Origin: Cristatella mucedo
Lineage: Eukaryota; Bryozoa; Phylactolaemata; Cristatellidae
NCBI GenBank assembly: GCA_009760855.2
Contig: WPIO01000061.1
Span: 188,001-248,000, forward strand
DNA length: 60,000 nt
Reading direction: 5' to 3'
Positions 48,001-60,000 of this stretch are shown in pieces (position 1 is the first letter of the stretch; every line of letters begins with the position of its first letter). The notes below the pieces were generated by a model, which had not been told where the DNA came from, did no database searches, and saw only the letters and a program-made list of their open reading frames with translations. The position numbers were made by a program, and so were the translations under genes.

Positions 48001-48556
48001 AGCGTTTATCGACAGCTTCGGCTCCATCTTTGGCCTAGCTCATAGCATTGCTATCAATCTTGCACATTACTGTTGCCCAAACCTTCGAGAGCATGGAAGC
48101 TATTTAATTTAGAGCTGAAGCCGTGAATTTGTTGTGTATGGTAATTTACAGGAGCCAAGCTCTTTGTATGGTGCTAATAGTGGGGTAATAGCCCACAACA
48201 TGAGTGTGATCATTATCGATCTGCTTGTTTTTATCCTGCTTGCTGGGTGTTTTGGATATAATGAAATTTAGCATGGAGTACTTCAATAACTATATGTGTT
48301 GAAAGTTTGTTGTCGCACTTTCGTGTGTGAGCAGGGAAGGAGACATGCAGGCAAGTTCATCTCTAATTGTTTTGTAGCACCAGGAGAGACTCCCAGCGTC
48401 GCCGAAGAGATGGCTGCTCGCGATGCTCTAAAGCGATTGTTCAGAACACGGGACAGTCGCACACCGTTCTCCTTCCCTGTGCACGGCTTGATTCGAGGCA
48501 CGGTTGCTAATGTGAAGCACTTGGACCGTGCCACAACGTCTGCCGTTGCCCAATGA
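32944..48556 (+). CDS. MRPL44: Mitochondrial ribosomal protein mL44, 10 exons
   Basis: Ten exons (32944-33028, 37588-37696, 38081-38167, 42461-42552, 42889-42964, 43081-43165, 44356-44427, 44546-44694, 46747-46829, 48378-48556) join in frame to 1,017 bases, 338 residues, all GT-AG. mL44 is a structural protein of the large mitoribosomal subunit with a degenerate RNase III-like domain followed by a dsRNA-binding domain. The first 28 residues are basic and amphipathic-looking without acidic residues, as expected of a mitochondrial presequence. RNase III-like residues span about 65-230 ([51 protein letters not shown]). The dsRBD follows at about 235-305 ([35 protein letters not shown]). Length and residue order closely follow vertebrate mL44 (about 332 residues). 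Lysines 189 and 192 stand where active RNase III has catalytic Asp and Glu. Introns 1, 3 and 8 carry retroelements. Confidence 0.93.
33029..33879. other. MRPL44 intron 1, 5' part: nothing recognised
   Basis: Open frames at 33,145-33,408 and 33,493-33,693 show no family resemblance and are not needed for the protein. Confidence 0.4.
33880..36980 (+). mobile_element. L2 family A, longest copy in the window, broken
   Basis: A non-LTR retrotransposon remnant in MRPL44 intron 1, 5'-truncated so the endonuclease is missing. In order: linker region ([15 protein letters not shown] at 33,905), an unrelated-orientation L2 insert at 34,106-34,865, linker continuing at about 34,890 ([17 protein letters not shown]), RT domain start in frame 2 ([18 protein letters not shown] near 35,400), a frameshift near 35,600, then [16 protein letters not shown] in another frame, a TAG stop at 35,718, and a 333-codon frame from 35,748 with the YADD catalytic box at 35,886-35,897. 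The stop at 36,747 is followed by about 210 bases of 3' UTR, the terminal hairpin and an (ATT)n tail. Not functional. Confidence 0.92.
34106..34865 (-). mobile_element. L2 family A copy nested inside another L2
   Basis: 5'-truncated minus-strand copy with (ATT)n tail at 34,106-34,131 and a 183-codon frame (34,346-34,897) covering the RT C-terminus. The host element resumes at about 34,870. The string ctgtaa occurs just before the insert (34,104-34,109) and just after it (34,870-34,875) and may be a short target-site duplication. Confidence 0.85.
36984..37075 (-). mobile_element. SINE family B 3' fragment
   Basis: gttagcagcctcatttatat, agcggcagaagagcctta, caccacctgcagt, aatgatccccca. A diverged 3' half, immediately after the L2 tail. 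Confidence 0.6.
37076..37587. other. MRPL44 intron 1, 3' part: nothing recognised
   Basis: Overlapping open frames on both strands without family features. Confidence 0.4.
37588..37696 (+). CDS. MRPL44: MRPL44 exon 2
   Basis: Encodes Q29 (split) to about residue 64: [31 protein letters not shown]. The acceptor is acgttgcag and the donor is actggtaggt. The basic run and the following NW.Y.AE junction match mL44. Confidence 0.88.
38081..38167 (+). CDS. MRPL44: MRPL44 exon 3
   Basis: Encodes [20 protein letters not shown] and LKTVFTD. The acceptor is tgtttgtag and the donor is gacaggtattt. Corresponds to the start of the RNase III-like domain. Confidence 0.92.
38168..38691. other. MRPL44 intron 3 start, nothing recognised
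   Basis: No repeat or coding assignment. Confidence 0.4.
38692..38867 (-). mobile_element. SINE family B copy
   Basis: On plus: tactagctgatttagcagct, tatagtgacaggaaagcctt, caccgctgctcccagtagta, then the altered B-box region and aagcaaccgccttacctagt, gtcacggctcacc at the head end. Confidence 0.85.
38868..41713. other. MRPL44 intron 3, 2.8 kb without recognised features
   Basis: I see no clear transposon or gene. Minus-strand frames at 40,891-41,079 and 41,165-41,374 have a vague retroelement flavour, but I could not place them in a family. Confidence 0.35.
41714..41868 (+). mobile_element. SINE family B copy, diverged
   Basis: gtccaggagtaaggtgcatg, B-box-like cacgagttcgagacctgcag, tgggcgatc, ggtggtgatagccattaagc, ctcttctccccctgtatg, ending ttgaaccagcttactttta. 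Confidence 0.7.
41869..42460. other. MRPL44 intron 3 end, nothing recognised
   Basis: No gene or repeat assignment up to the exon 4 acceptor. Confidence 0.4.
42461..42552 (+). CDS. MRPL44: MRPL44 exon 4
   Basis: Encodes R94 (split) through K124 plus one base: [30 protein letters not shown]. The acceptor is atcactttag and the donor is aaaggtgagac. Confidence 0.9.
42889..42964 (+). CDS. MRPL44: MRPL44 exon 5
   Basis: Encodes [20 protein letters not shown] and PSVGQ plus two bases. The acceptor is tgttgcag. The donor is chosen at agcggtaagc, because only this one keeps the frame and gives PSVGQRAIRDF, matching the PTEG...DF pattern of mL44. Confidence 0.85.
43081..43165 (+). CDS. MRPL44: MRPL44 exon 6
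   Basis: Encodes [20 protein letters not shown] and MKDLILSE. The acceptor is tgtcttgcag and the donor is gaggtaaaat, phase 0. Confidence 0.92.
43166..44250. other. MRPL44 intron 6, mostly unassigned
   Basis: A 15-base direct duplication (ctatatagcagcctg / ctatatagcagccta) lies at about 43,309-43,338. Nothing else is assignable. Confidence 0.45.
44251..44289. repeat. (GT)n microsatellite with gc variants
   Basis: About 19 bases of pure GT, then gtgcgtgcgcgtgtgtgcgc, 67 bases upstream of exon 7. Confidence 0.9.
44356..44427 (+). CDS. MRPL44: MRPL44 exon 7
   Basis: Encodes residues 179-202: [24 protein letters not shown]. The acceptor is ttttttacag and the donor is aaggtaattc. It contains the position of the second RNase III signature, with both acidic catalytic residues replaced by lysine. 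Confidence 0.95.
44546..44694 (+). CDS. MRPL44: MRPL44 exon 8
   Basis: Encodes residues 203-251 plus two bases: [49 protein letters not shown]. The acceptor is gggctgcag and the donor is ccaggtatgc. Confidence 0.96.
44753..45016 (-). mobile_element. L2 family A, 3' UTR-only copy
   Basis: Minus-strand (ATT)n tail, hairpin and complete 3' UTR, truncated at ctgtcctaaat, that is, at the very end of the RT frame. It lies in MRPL44 intron 8, opposite in orientation to the copy at 45,607. Confidence 0.9.
45017..45606. other. MRPL44 intron 8, unassigned
   Basis: A splice-like ccccacag near 45,037 precedes a short open stretch, but it has no mL44 counterpart and no donor is evident. Confidence 0.35.
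45607..46685 (+). mobile_element. L2 family A copy, 5'-truncated
   Basis: Starts in tgtacctttgctttgatccc, just past the YADD box. A 181-codon frame (45,608-46,153) covers [15 protein letters not shown] to DLHWLPVK, then a TAA stop replaces a glutamine codon; coding continues in a nearby frame to about 46,430. It has 3' UTR, hairpin and an (ATT)n tail. The RT core is absent. Confidence 0.92.
46747..46829 (+). CDS. MRPL44: MRPL44 exon 9
   Basis: Encodes R252 (split) to E279 plus one base: [27 protein letters not shown]. The acceptor is gtctgacag and the donor is gaaggtatgc. Start of the dsRNA-binding domain. Confidence 0.95.
46830..47382. other. MRPL44 intron 9, 5' part: nothing recognised
   Basis: No repeat or coding assignment. 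Confidence 0.4.
47383..47465 (+). mobile_element. L2 family A, tail only
   Basis: cagcaattgtgaagcaccta, gagagagagattgagttctc, gaaggtgctttatgaaattt and (ATT)n. Confidence 0.85.
47498..47945 (+). mobile_element. LINE family B 3' copy
   Basis: 5'-truncated at ttggctccttcgtacctagc. An 86-codon frame (47,502-47,762) covers [10 protein letters not shown] to [18 protein letters not shown]. The 3' UTR ends in acagacggagacacattgca. Confidence 0.9.
47946..48377. other. MRPL44 intron 9 end, nothing recognised
   Basis: No assignable feature before the exon 10 acceptor. Confidence 0.4.
48378..48556 (+). CDS. MRPL44: MRPL44 exon 10 (terminal)
   Basis: Encodes A280 (split) to Q338 and [36 protein letters not shown] and a C-terminal tail. 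The acceptor is gttttgtag. Confidence 0.95.
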
Positions 48557-48955
48557 TGACTCGACTGGTGCCTGATGACAGACGGGTGACTGTAATTTTC
48601 TCTTGTTACCAGGCTGACATTTAACTTGTCTCATTTTATGGCCATCCGAAGTTGTCGGTTGATTGCTCAGTGGCTGTCAGCAGCACGGACCAGGTTTCCC
48701 TTGGCGACGTGCCAAGATCCTGAGATCAGTCAGTTGTTGCCTTGTTAGTGACTGGAGATAAACTACTGTGAAACATTCTGTGGTTACAAGTCAGTCTGTA
48801 CCAGCCTTTAGACTGCCTGCGCTGTGAGTTTATCCAGGAAAGGCAAAGCACCGCTACATCGGGTGAACTTCTCGACTGGGCTGCCTACTCGAGGAATGAT
48901 GTGTGCACTTGCAGCACTCAGCTGAAAGTGGAATAAATATTTTCAACTGCCCATG
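48557..48955 (+). other. MRPL44 3' UTR
   Basis: Runs from the stop to the cleavage region past the AATAAA at 48,932. No features other than the polyadenylation signal. Confidence 0.65.
48932..48937 (+). terminator. MRPL44 polyadenylation signal AATAAA
   Basis: A canonical AATAAA hexamer about 375 bases after the stop codon, in gtggaataaatat. It is the first such hexamer downstream of the gene that I noticed. Confidence 0.7.
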
Positions 48956-50579
48956 TCTATCTGTCACTGCCCTCAATTGTAGTAGCAACGTAATGACGCA
49001 TCTGCAATTAGCCAGATTGTGCTGCCCACGAAGGTTTTGTTTACAATAAGCTTGCAAAGAAGCTGGAATTAATGACCATTAGTAGGTGACATCAAGGATG
49101 TGACAAGGGGTCTTATTGTTGCCCACTGATAAGGGACATGACAACCTCAGAGTGTCGGAGCCGTATGTTGAGCCAATAGGTAGTCAGATGAATCACCGAA
49201 AAGCTTAAAGGGAACCCATATAATGACGAAGCCTGACCGCCATGCAATGCTGAAGCTCACAGTGCTTGCTGGCAGGCACGTTGTTGTAAAGGCAGTACAA
49301 AGACCGCAGAAATATCTGCAATACAGTAACAGCAATCTCTGAACGCTTGTGACTGCAGCTAGTAGGAGGCTGGTGGCCGAAGGAGAACCGACTGGGAGAA
49401 GTTCCCACGAAGGTCGGAAGCAGGACGGAGATGAGACGGACCATGCTCGTAACTGCATCGGGTCTGGATATACGGGAAAGCTTAGTGAGTGAAACCAGTA
49501 CTTCAAAGGACGGAGGCACGGATCACTCATCTGCAGAAAATTATAGAATCCTGCACAGTATTGCCACTAGCTCAAGCTGGTCCTCGATGGCGAAATAATC
49601 GAGTGGGATGATCTCTCACGTTGCGACCCTAAACACCCACTACGGGCGTCAGCCGTACGGGCAAACTCTTACCTACAGCAGCTGCCAAGTTGGCCACACA
49701 GAATGACCAAGGTAGCGGTGGCAGATCTACAAGCAAAAGTCTATGGGCTTACTTTCAAGCGTTCAGCCCTACTCTCTTCAGTGTATTCAGTCAGAGCCAT
49801 CAAGTTCTTTTGCGAAATACGGCGATCAGCAGAAGCCAACAGATTGTGCCTTGCTTAGAGCCTTGCCCGTCAGGCAAGAGGCGACCATTTACTCCACAAC
49901 ATGTGCATTGGTGCATGACATCATTCGAGGGATAAGGTAGCCATGGCGAGACAGCTACCAGTCGAGCAAACCTAATGGCCATTAGGTTTGCTGTCATTAG
50001 CTCGCTGCTTTACGGTCTACCTAACAAGAGACGAAATGCCTGTTGGTCTCGGCCCTCTCCTCTCAACTGCTACTTGCTGAACCGAGTTACAAGCGCTATT
50101 TCGGCTTAAGTGCTGGCAGATTTGAGTGTCGTTGCGGTGATAAACCCAAGAGCTATGGCTCAGTTGGTTCACTAATCTCTCGAAACCTACCAGGTTTCAT
50201 TCAGTTAGAATTACGCTCCTGCATAGCACGCCCCATAAGTGTATCCCGGTTACTATATTTCGGAAATACCATAAGAGTAACTGTTTTCATGCAGTTCCAT
50301 ATTGCGAAAGTGCCCCCTAGATGCCCTGGAATTTCAATACGCTCATATGCAACTAGGGATCACCAGCTACAACGTAAACACTCTCAATAGCCTCGGGCCA
50401 CCGTAGGGCAGCACTAGCTCATCGTACGCCCTTTCACAGACAGGAGGTGTTTCCGTGAATGGGGCTCTATTTTTCTGGGTATCCAGTGTAATTCCCACTC
50501 ACAGTAACCAATGCAATCACTACCACCACACCTTTGTCAACCAGCTGAGCCTGGTCTGAAGTATTTTTGGCACATGCGG
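48956..50579. other. Intergenic, mostly unassigned
   Basis: No gene seen. Sequence from about 49,640 may be the older upstream part of the decayed LINE that starts to be recognisable at 50,580, but I could not confirm this. Confidence 0.35.
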
Positions 50580-51830
50580 TTGAGCAATTGAAAGCTCAGC
50601 CAGTTTTACTGGACCTCAGCAGGGTTTGATACCACGATTGATTACGGTCTATCACCTCACCAAGTTATCGCTTGCGTTTCGCAGCTATGATTTTGGTCTT
50701 GTCTCAGTAAGCGACTTCGGAATGTATGTGTCACAGGCCGCCCGTTATCTAGTGAGCATTTAAAGAATGGCAAACCTCGGGTATCTGTTTGTGGTCCATT
50801 TCTACACACAATGTATTCTCTCCCACCTGCCGTTGTAATCGCCACTCGCACTATAGGCTGTCATTTCCATGCAAGAGGACACACGGGTGATGTGTGTGAC
50901 AGGTACATGTGATGCCTCACTGCCTTCCAGCACCTTTAACTCTTGATTCCCTACCTGCACCTAGTAATGCTAACATTCGCACTTGAATGCAACTTGGGAA
51001 GGTTGGCGAGCATATCCGATGTGGCCTCTGCATGGAATCTGGTCGCCCTGTCCCAAAACGATCTTTCACTAGGTGACCATATCATTTCAAGTCAACTCGA
51101 CCTCATTTTTGCGTAGTACGTAAACACTGAGGCTGCTAAGCAAAGGATACCGTAGCCAAGCAACGGTCCATACAACCATTGTGACCTCCCAACTAGACTC
51201 ATGGAACTTAACACTCTTCCTGCCCATGCAATAAGACAAAATTAATGCACACTTCAGCAGTGAGGCTCGACTGCCGTGAACAATGCAACTGCTACATCAC
51301 ACCACTATTCACCGATCTGCACTTGCTTCCTCCAATAACGAAAACTGTCGGCTAAAAGATTTTACACTTTTAGTCAACTCTTCAAATTAGAGTTAACTCT
51401 TCAATATATTGCACTCTTCAAATTAGAGTTAACTCTTCAATATATTGCTCCGGCCTACCTACTGGAAAAATAGTTTTTGATCAGGCTTAGCTCTTACCGT
51501 GTGAGCTTTCGTGACTAGGGAGTTTAGCTGTGCGTCCAACTAGCCTCAAATCGTTGGAGAGTGCTTTGTGCCTTCAGCTGCAAAACTCCTAAGTATTCAT
51601 CTCACTACTGGCTCACTTGCCCAGATTCCTGAGTAGTTGTGAAGAAGCAAATCCCATGTTCCACCCAGTGTGTTCTGTCTGTTGTTCTGTTTATGTGATT
51701 GTGCGAGCTGCAATTGTCCATGTTATTAACTAGTCGGTGTGTTTACTTTCCACCGAACCTAAAGGGCTAAGAAAGAAATATCCTTACTTGCCAACTTGTG
51801 TGCAGAGATTAGAATTTATTGCTGCGATAA
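50580..51830 (+). mobile_element. Heavily decayed L2-type LINE
   Basis: Traces of an L2 RT in order: LLDLS followed by FDTTIDY-like coding near 50,610; a ctttcactaggtgaccatat block near 51,064 (LDDHI); LDCREQCNCYITPLFTDLHL near 51,270; AYLLE near 51,455; and a gggctaagaaagaaatatcc end near 51,767. Stops occur throughout. Confidence 0.65.
51377..51448. repeat. Perfect 36-base tandem duplication
   Basis: Two identical consecutive 36-base units beginning actcttcaaattagagttaa. They sit inside an otherwise strongly decayed LINE, so the duplication is much younger than the element. Confidence 0.95.
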
Positions 51831-52529
51831 ATCCATTTTTTATTATTATTTAAGATGCTGCCATTCGAATCCCAATTATTCTCTATAAGGTTTATAATTA
51901 CTCAAATTTGTTCTCCTTCAGTTTATCAGCATTCGCAACTAGGCAGCCGAGCCACTGATGCACATTCGCAATGCACCGTTGAACTTGAGAAAGATCAGTG
52001 AATTTGCAGCAGATCCTACCTGCAGGCACTGCCATAACAATGACCACTGAACGAAATATGCACCTACAAGCAGACGAGTGACAGTTGAGCTGGTCAACCG
52101 ATCAAAGTGGCTGCAACGTAGCCTGCAAAGTAGCAGCAAGTCCAACACAATGTGGATGTACATCTGCAGCTACATCGCTATGAGGCTACTGGCAGGCGAT
52201 TGTTTTACACCCCTCCCTTGCTGCTGGCAGTGAATGGGTGAAGTAATCTGCAGGAGAGCTCGAACTACTGGCCACTCGTAGTGCACAGATAACTGTGTTG
52301 CACCTTGCAATTGTGACTGCATGCACAAACCAATGCAATCACCATGAGCACTCAATTAATGAGTAACCACACCGTCCCACGTGCCCTAGAGCAGAAGGCC
52401 ACAGCTTGTCATTAACAACTTCCGAGATACTTCGTCGCGATACTTGCCTCAAAGTAAACCAACGACTTTCCACCAGAGTAAGAGAGAACAGCAGCAAAGA
52501 ACCTGGGTCGGCAGTTCTTAAAGCAAGTT
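51831..52529. other. No gene seen
   Basis: Intergenic sequence with no recognisable feature. Confidence 0.35.
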
Positions 52530-52722
52530 TAATAATAAATAAACAATAAATACTAGCTGATTAAACAGCCTCTTACTGTATAGCGACAGAAGAACCTTTA
52601 CGGCCATCACCACCGCTTGCAGTGGCGGTAAAGGATCGCCGACCGCAGGATTCGAACCCACGACCTCGGGGCCAAGGTCGTGAAAAGCAACCGCCTTACC
52701 TAGTGAGCCATTACGGCTCACC
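52530..52722 (-). mobile_element. SINE family B, well-preserved copy
   Basis: Complete minus-strand copy: aataaatactagctgattaa, cagcctcttactgtatagcg, caccaccgcttgcagtggcg, ggattcgaacccacgacctc (B box complement), aagcaaccgccttacctagt, gagccattacggctcacc. Confidence 0.92.
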
Positions 52723-53380
52723 AAGTTACACCACAAGGCGGATATGGAGCGTCTTGCTTAACCAGATGTCGCCTGATCTGATCAGCCGACATCGGGGATT
52801 TCAGGACTACTTTTTGCATCCTCAGCTCAGCCACGTAATTGAATAAAAATAGTAAAATTTGTCTTTTCAGAGACCGCTACTGCTGAGTTTTCAAGTGCTC
52901 CCAATTCAAGACAGTAGGGACGATCCTCAGGTATAGAGCAATACCTCTTTCGAAACATCTGAATGCCAGTATTATGTTGTGCGCCCAACAAACTCACGAT
53001 TCAATAGACCTATAAGTGTGTCAGTGGCTATAGTAAATGAAAGCCCAGCTCAATCCAAGAGGCTTTGCCGAGGTCAGGTTAGAGCACAGTCACGCTCGGT
53101 TAATATCACACGATTTTGAATTTCGCGGCAATCCGAACATGCATATGCACATGCGTGTTCGCACATGAACGACACGCTTCGTCGATTGCCGTCTTAATGA
53201 TAAGTGCAAACAGTAAGCATTAAGAACGATGGCCGTAAAAGAAAAAAAGTACAGCCAAATCGCACATAGCAGATCCCCTCGAGCAAGCTACACAGAGCGC
53301 GCAAGTCTTCAGCAGTGTCACAAAAAGCCCAACGCAAGTGATGTCGCGCAACTGCAGCCAGGGTGCTGCTCAACAATTTC
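52723..53380. other. No feature recognised
   Basis: Between a SINE B copy and the ARF 3' end; nothing assignable. Confidence 0.35.
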
Positions 53381-53386
53381 TTTATT
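53381..53386 (-). terminator. Candidate ARF polyadenylation signal
   Basis: tttatt on plus is AATAAA on the minus strand, about 410 bases after the ARF stop codon. Confidence 0.55.
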
Positions 53387-53796
53387 CCTATGCAACAACT
53401 GCTTTACCTGCAAAGCATAGCGACTGCGTTTAGTTCATAGGTCATCGAGCGAGCAAGCGAGTGGCGGGGCCGCAGCCACCGGTGGGTGTGCTGCTCGTAC
53501 TCAGGCGACAGCAGCAGCCATCGCCTCTGCACCAGCGGCCGGCAGGTAGGGAGGCGGCAAATTAAATCACATACCCGGTGCACACATAGCAAGCACGTCG
53601 ATCGACGAGACCGGTGGCAAACACAGCGCAAATGCTCTCCTGCCTCCGGTTATAGCGGCTCTTCGGTGGCGAGAGAGCTCGGCGGTGGCAGCAGCGACAT
53701 CAGCTGCGCTGCCTGAATTCCAGCGGTCCCTGCAACCCCTGCCATCAGGCAAATGCCTCCTCTCCGCTCCCAGCTGCACGCCGGACCGATTTTCCA
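53387..53796 (-). other. ARF 3' UTR (probable)
   Basis: From the ARF stop codon to the candidate AATAAA. GC-rich, with open frames in other directions that show no family resemblance. Confidence 0.5.
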
Positions 53797-58774
<4,978 letters not shown>

Positions 58775-59696
58775 CTAGAATCGGCTGCGCAGCGCAGGCG
58801 AGGTCAGCCAGCGCGGTCGAACGCAGGCGGTCGAAGCGGCAGGGCGACGGCGAGCGAAACGATCGTGTCGCAATGGCGACGGCGGCACCGGTGCCAGCAC
58901 GACGCGGGTAAGCTAGACACGACTTTCAGGCAGAGCTCGGTGTGGATTCGCGACGCGACGGCGACACACTCGACTAGTGCAACGTGTCGGGATCGCTCCG
59001 GCGCCGGGAAACCGGACGCGAGCCGGAAGAACGGGGCACACCCGCAATGAGACATGGCTGCCAGGGACGCGTAACGCCAGACTAAGAATATTTCTCCGTC
59101 GGACACCGTATGCGAGGCGTTCACTTGCGCAGCAACTCACCACTAGCGGAATTCGGCTGGGCCGAGTACGAAGCAGCCCGGACACACCTAACAGTCGGCC
59201 AGAGGGAAGCCGAACGCTGCAATATGGCCGCAGGGCCTAGCGCGCATGGCAAGTGCTTATCCAATCAGCGGCGCCCATGTCCCCCAGGAGGGGGGGCTGC
59301 CGAGCCGACTAGCCGATACCCGAGCGAGTCTGCGAATCGGCGGCGCCTTAGCGCAGCTAGCGCGGAATCGTGGAGCGGATGCCTCCCCCTCCCCCAATCG
59401 CAGCCACCCGCTGGCACCGCCTTATGCGCGCTGGAGGCGAACGACCGCCGAACGACCCGCCGAACGACCGCCCGCCCGCCAGGCATCGCGAGAAAGCGCG
59501 GCGATGTAGCGATGAAATTTCCAGTTGCACCGAAACGGCGAGTGAGGTAGATCGGGCGAGCCTTTAACATTGCGCCGGCTTCTTCAGAATGACAGCGGCC
59601 GCCGCCGCTGGGGAAAAGTAGCTTCTACGCAAGTCCGTCGTTGCCAGCTAGTCGTGCGCACGGCCGATATACAGCGGACCGGCGGCGCAGAGCTTT
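58775..59696 (-). promoter_or_regulatory. GC-rich upstream region of ARF
   Basis: CpG- and GC-rich sequence directly upstream of the ARF start on the minus strand, with many opposing compositional open frames. It is the likely site of promoter and any non-coding first exon; no core element can be placed. Confidence 0.45.
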
Positions 59697-59878
59697 CTTG
59701 CATGCTGACCCAGTGCATGTAACCCCTAACCATGTTATTCATTTTGTTTGTTTTTCAAGCATGATTTTACTTACTATTCTATTGCGTATCACTTTGCAGC
59801 AAATGTAAAGCGCCTAGAAAGAGATTAAGTTCTCTGAGGGCGCTTTATCAAGTGCAATATTATTATTATTATTATTAT
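59697..59878 (+). mobile_element. L2 family A, 3' UTR fragment
   Basis: Begins gcatgctgacccagtgcatg, continues with tttttcaagcatgattttac, hairpin (aaagcgcctagaaagagatt, gagggcgctttatcaagtgc) and (ATT)n. Near-identical to the ends of copies near 15,300 and 46,500. Confidence 0.92.
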
Positions 59879-59930
59879 TTCTGCTGCCGGCCCCTTTTTC
59901 CGAAATGCCTACACCCCCCCCCACCCCACC

Positions 59931-59967
<37 letters not shown>

Positions 59968-59968
59968 G
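59931..59968. repeat. (GCC)n trinucleotide repeat
   Basis: About 12 units of gcc/ccg, preceded by a poly-C run at about 59,913. Confidence 0.95.
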
Positions 59969-60000
59969 TAGGCCCTCTCGAAAGCCCGATAACCCTCTCG

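Overview
This window is nuclear DNA from a multicellular animal, most likely an invertebrate. The species cannot be named from the sequence alone. Three protein-coding genes are split into many short exons with GT-AG introns. The rest is dominated by degraded non-LTR retrotransposons of L2/CR1 type, two tRNA-derived SINE families, and long CT, AT and GC-rich simple repeats. There are no operons, no rRNA and no convincing tRNA gene; every tRNA-like stretch is a SINE head.

Layout. Positions 1-11.5 kb hold no recognisable gene, only SINEs, LINE 3' ends, microsatellites and a GC-rich island near 9.6-9.9 kb. Positions 11,543-23,519 (+) carry an eight-exon gene for a type I membrane protein of the cation-dependent mannose-6-phosphate receptor (CD-MPR) family. 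It reassembles in frame to 339 residues: signal peptide, cysteine-bearing lumenal domain, one membrane span, and a cytosolic tail with acidic and dileucine sorting motifs. Positions 23.8-32.9 kb are repeats and unassigned sequence. Positions 32,944-48,556 (+) carry a ten-exon gene for mitochondrial ribosomal protein mL44 (MRPL44), 338 residues, with a polyadenylation signal at 48,932. Positions 53,797-58,759 (-) carry a four-exon class I ADP-ribosylation factor (ARF), 182 residues, convergent with MRPL44. The last kilobase is GC-rich and is probably the ARF promoter side.

The genes are unrelated in pathway. CD-MPR-like and ARF1-type proteins both belong to Golgi/endosome trafficking, while mL44 belongs to the mitochondrial ribosome. 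There is no sign of co-regulation.

The retroelements are the richest layer. L2 family A ends in a short hairpin (gcgcc...ggcgc) followed by (ATT)n. SINE family A carries nearly the same 3' end, which points to a LINE/SINE partnership. Several insertions show 5' inversion (twin-priming type), nesting, or head-to-head inverted arrangement inside introns. LINE family B has a different 3' end (an acagacggaga motif, then ATTAC-like repeats). SINE family B has an unrelated 3' end. Boundaries of repeats are approximate, by eye; exon boundaries come from reading frame, splice consensus and protein-family alignment.
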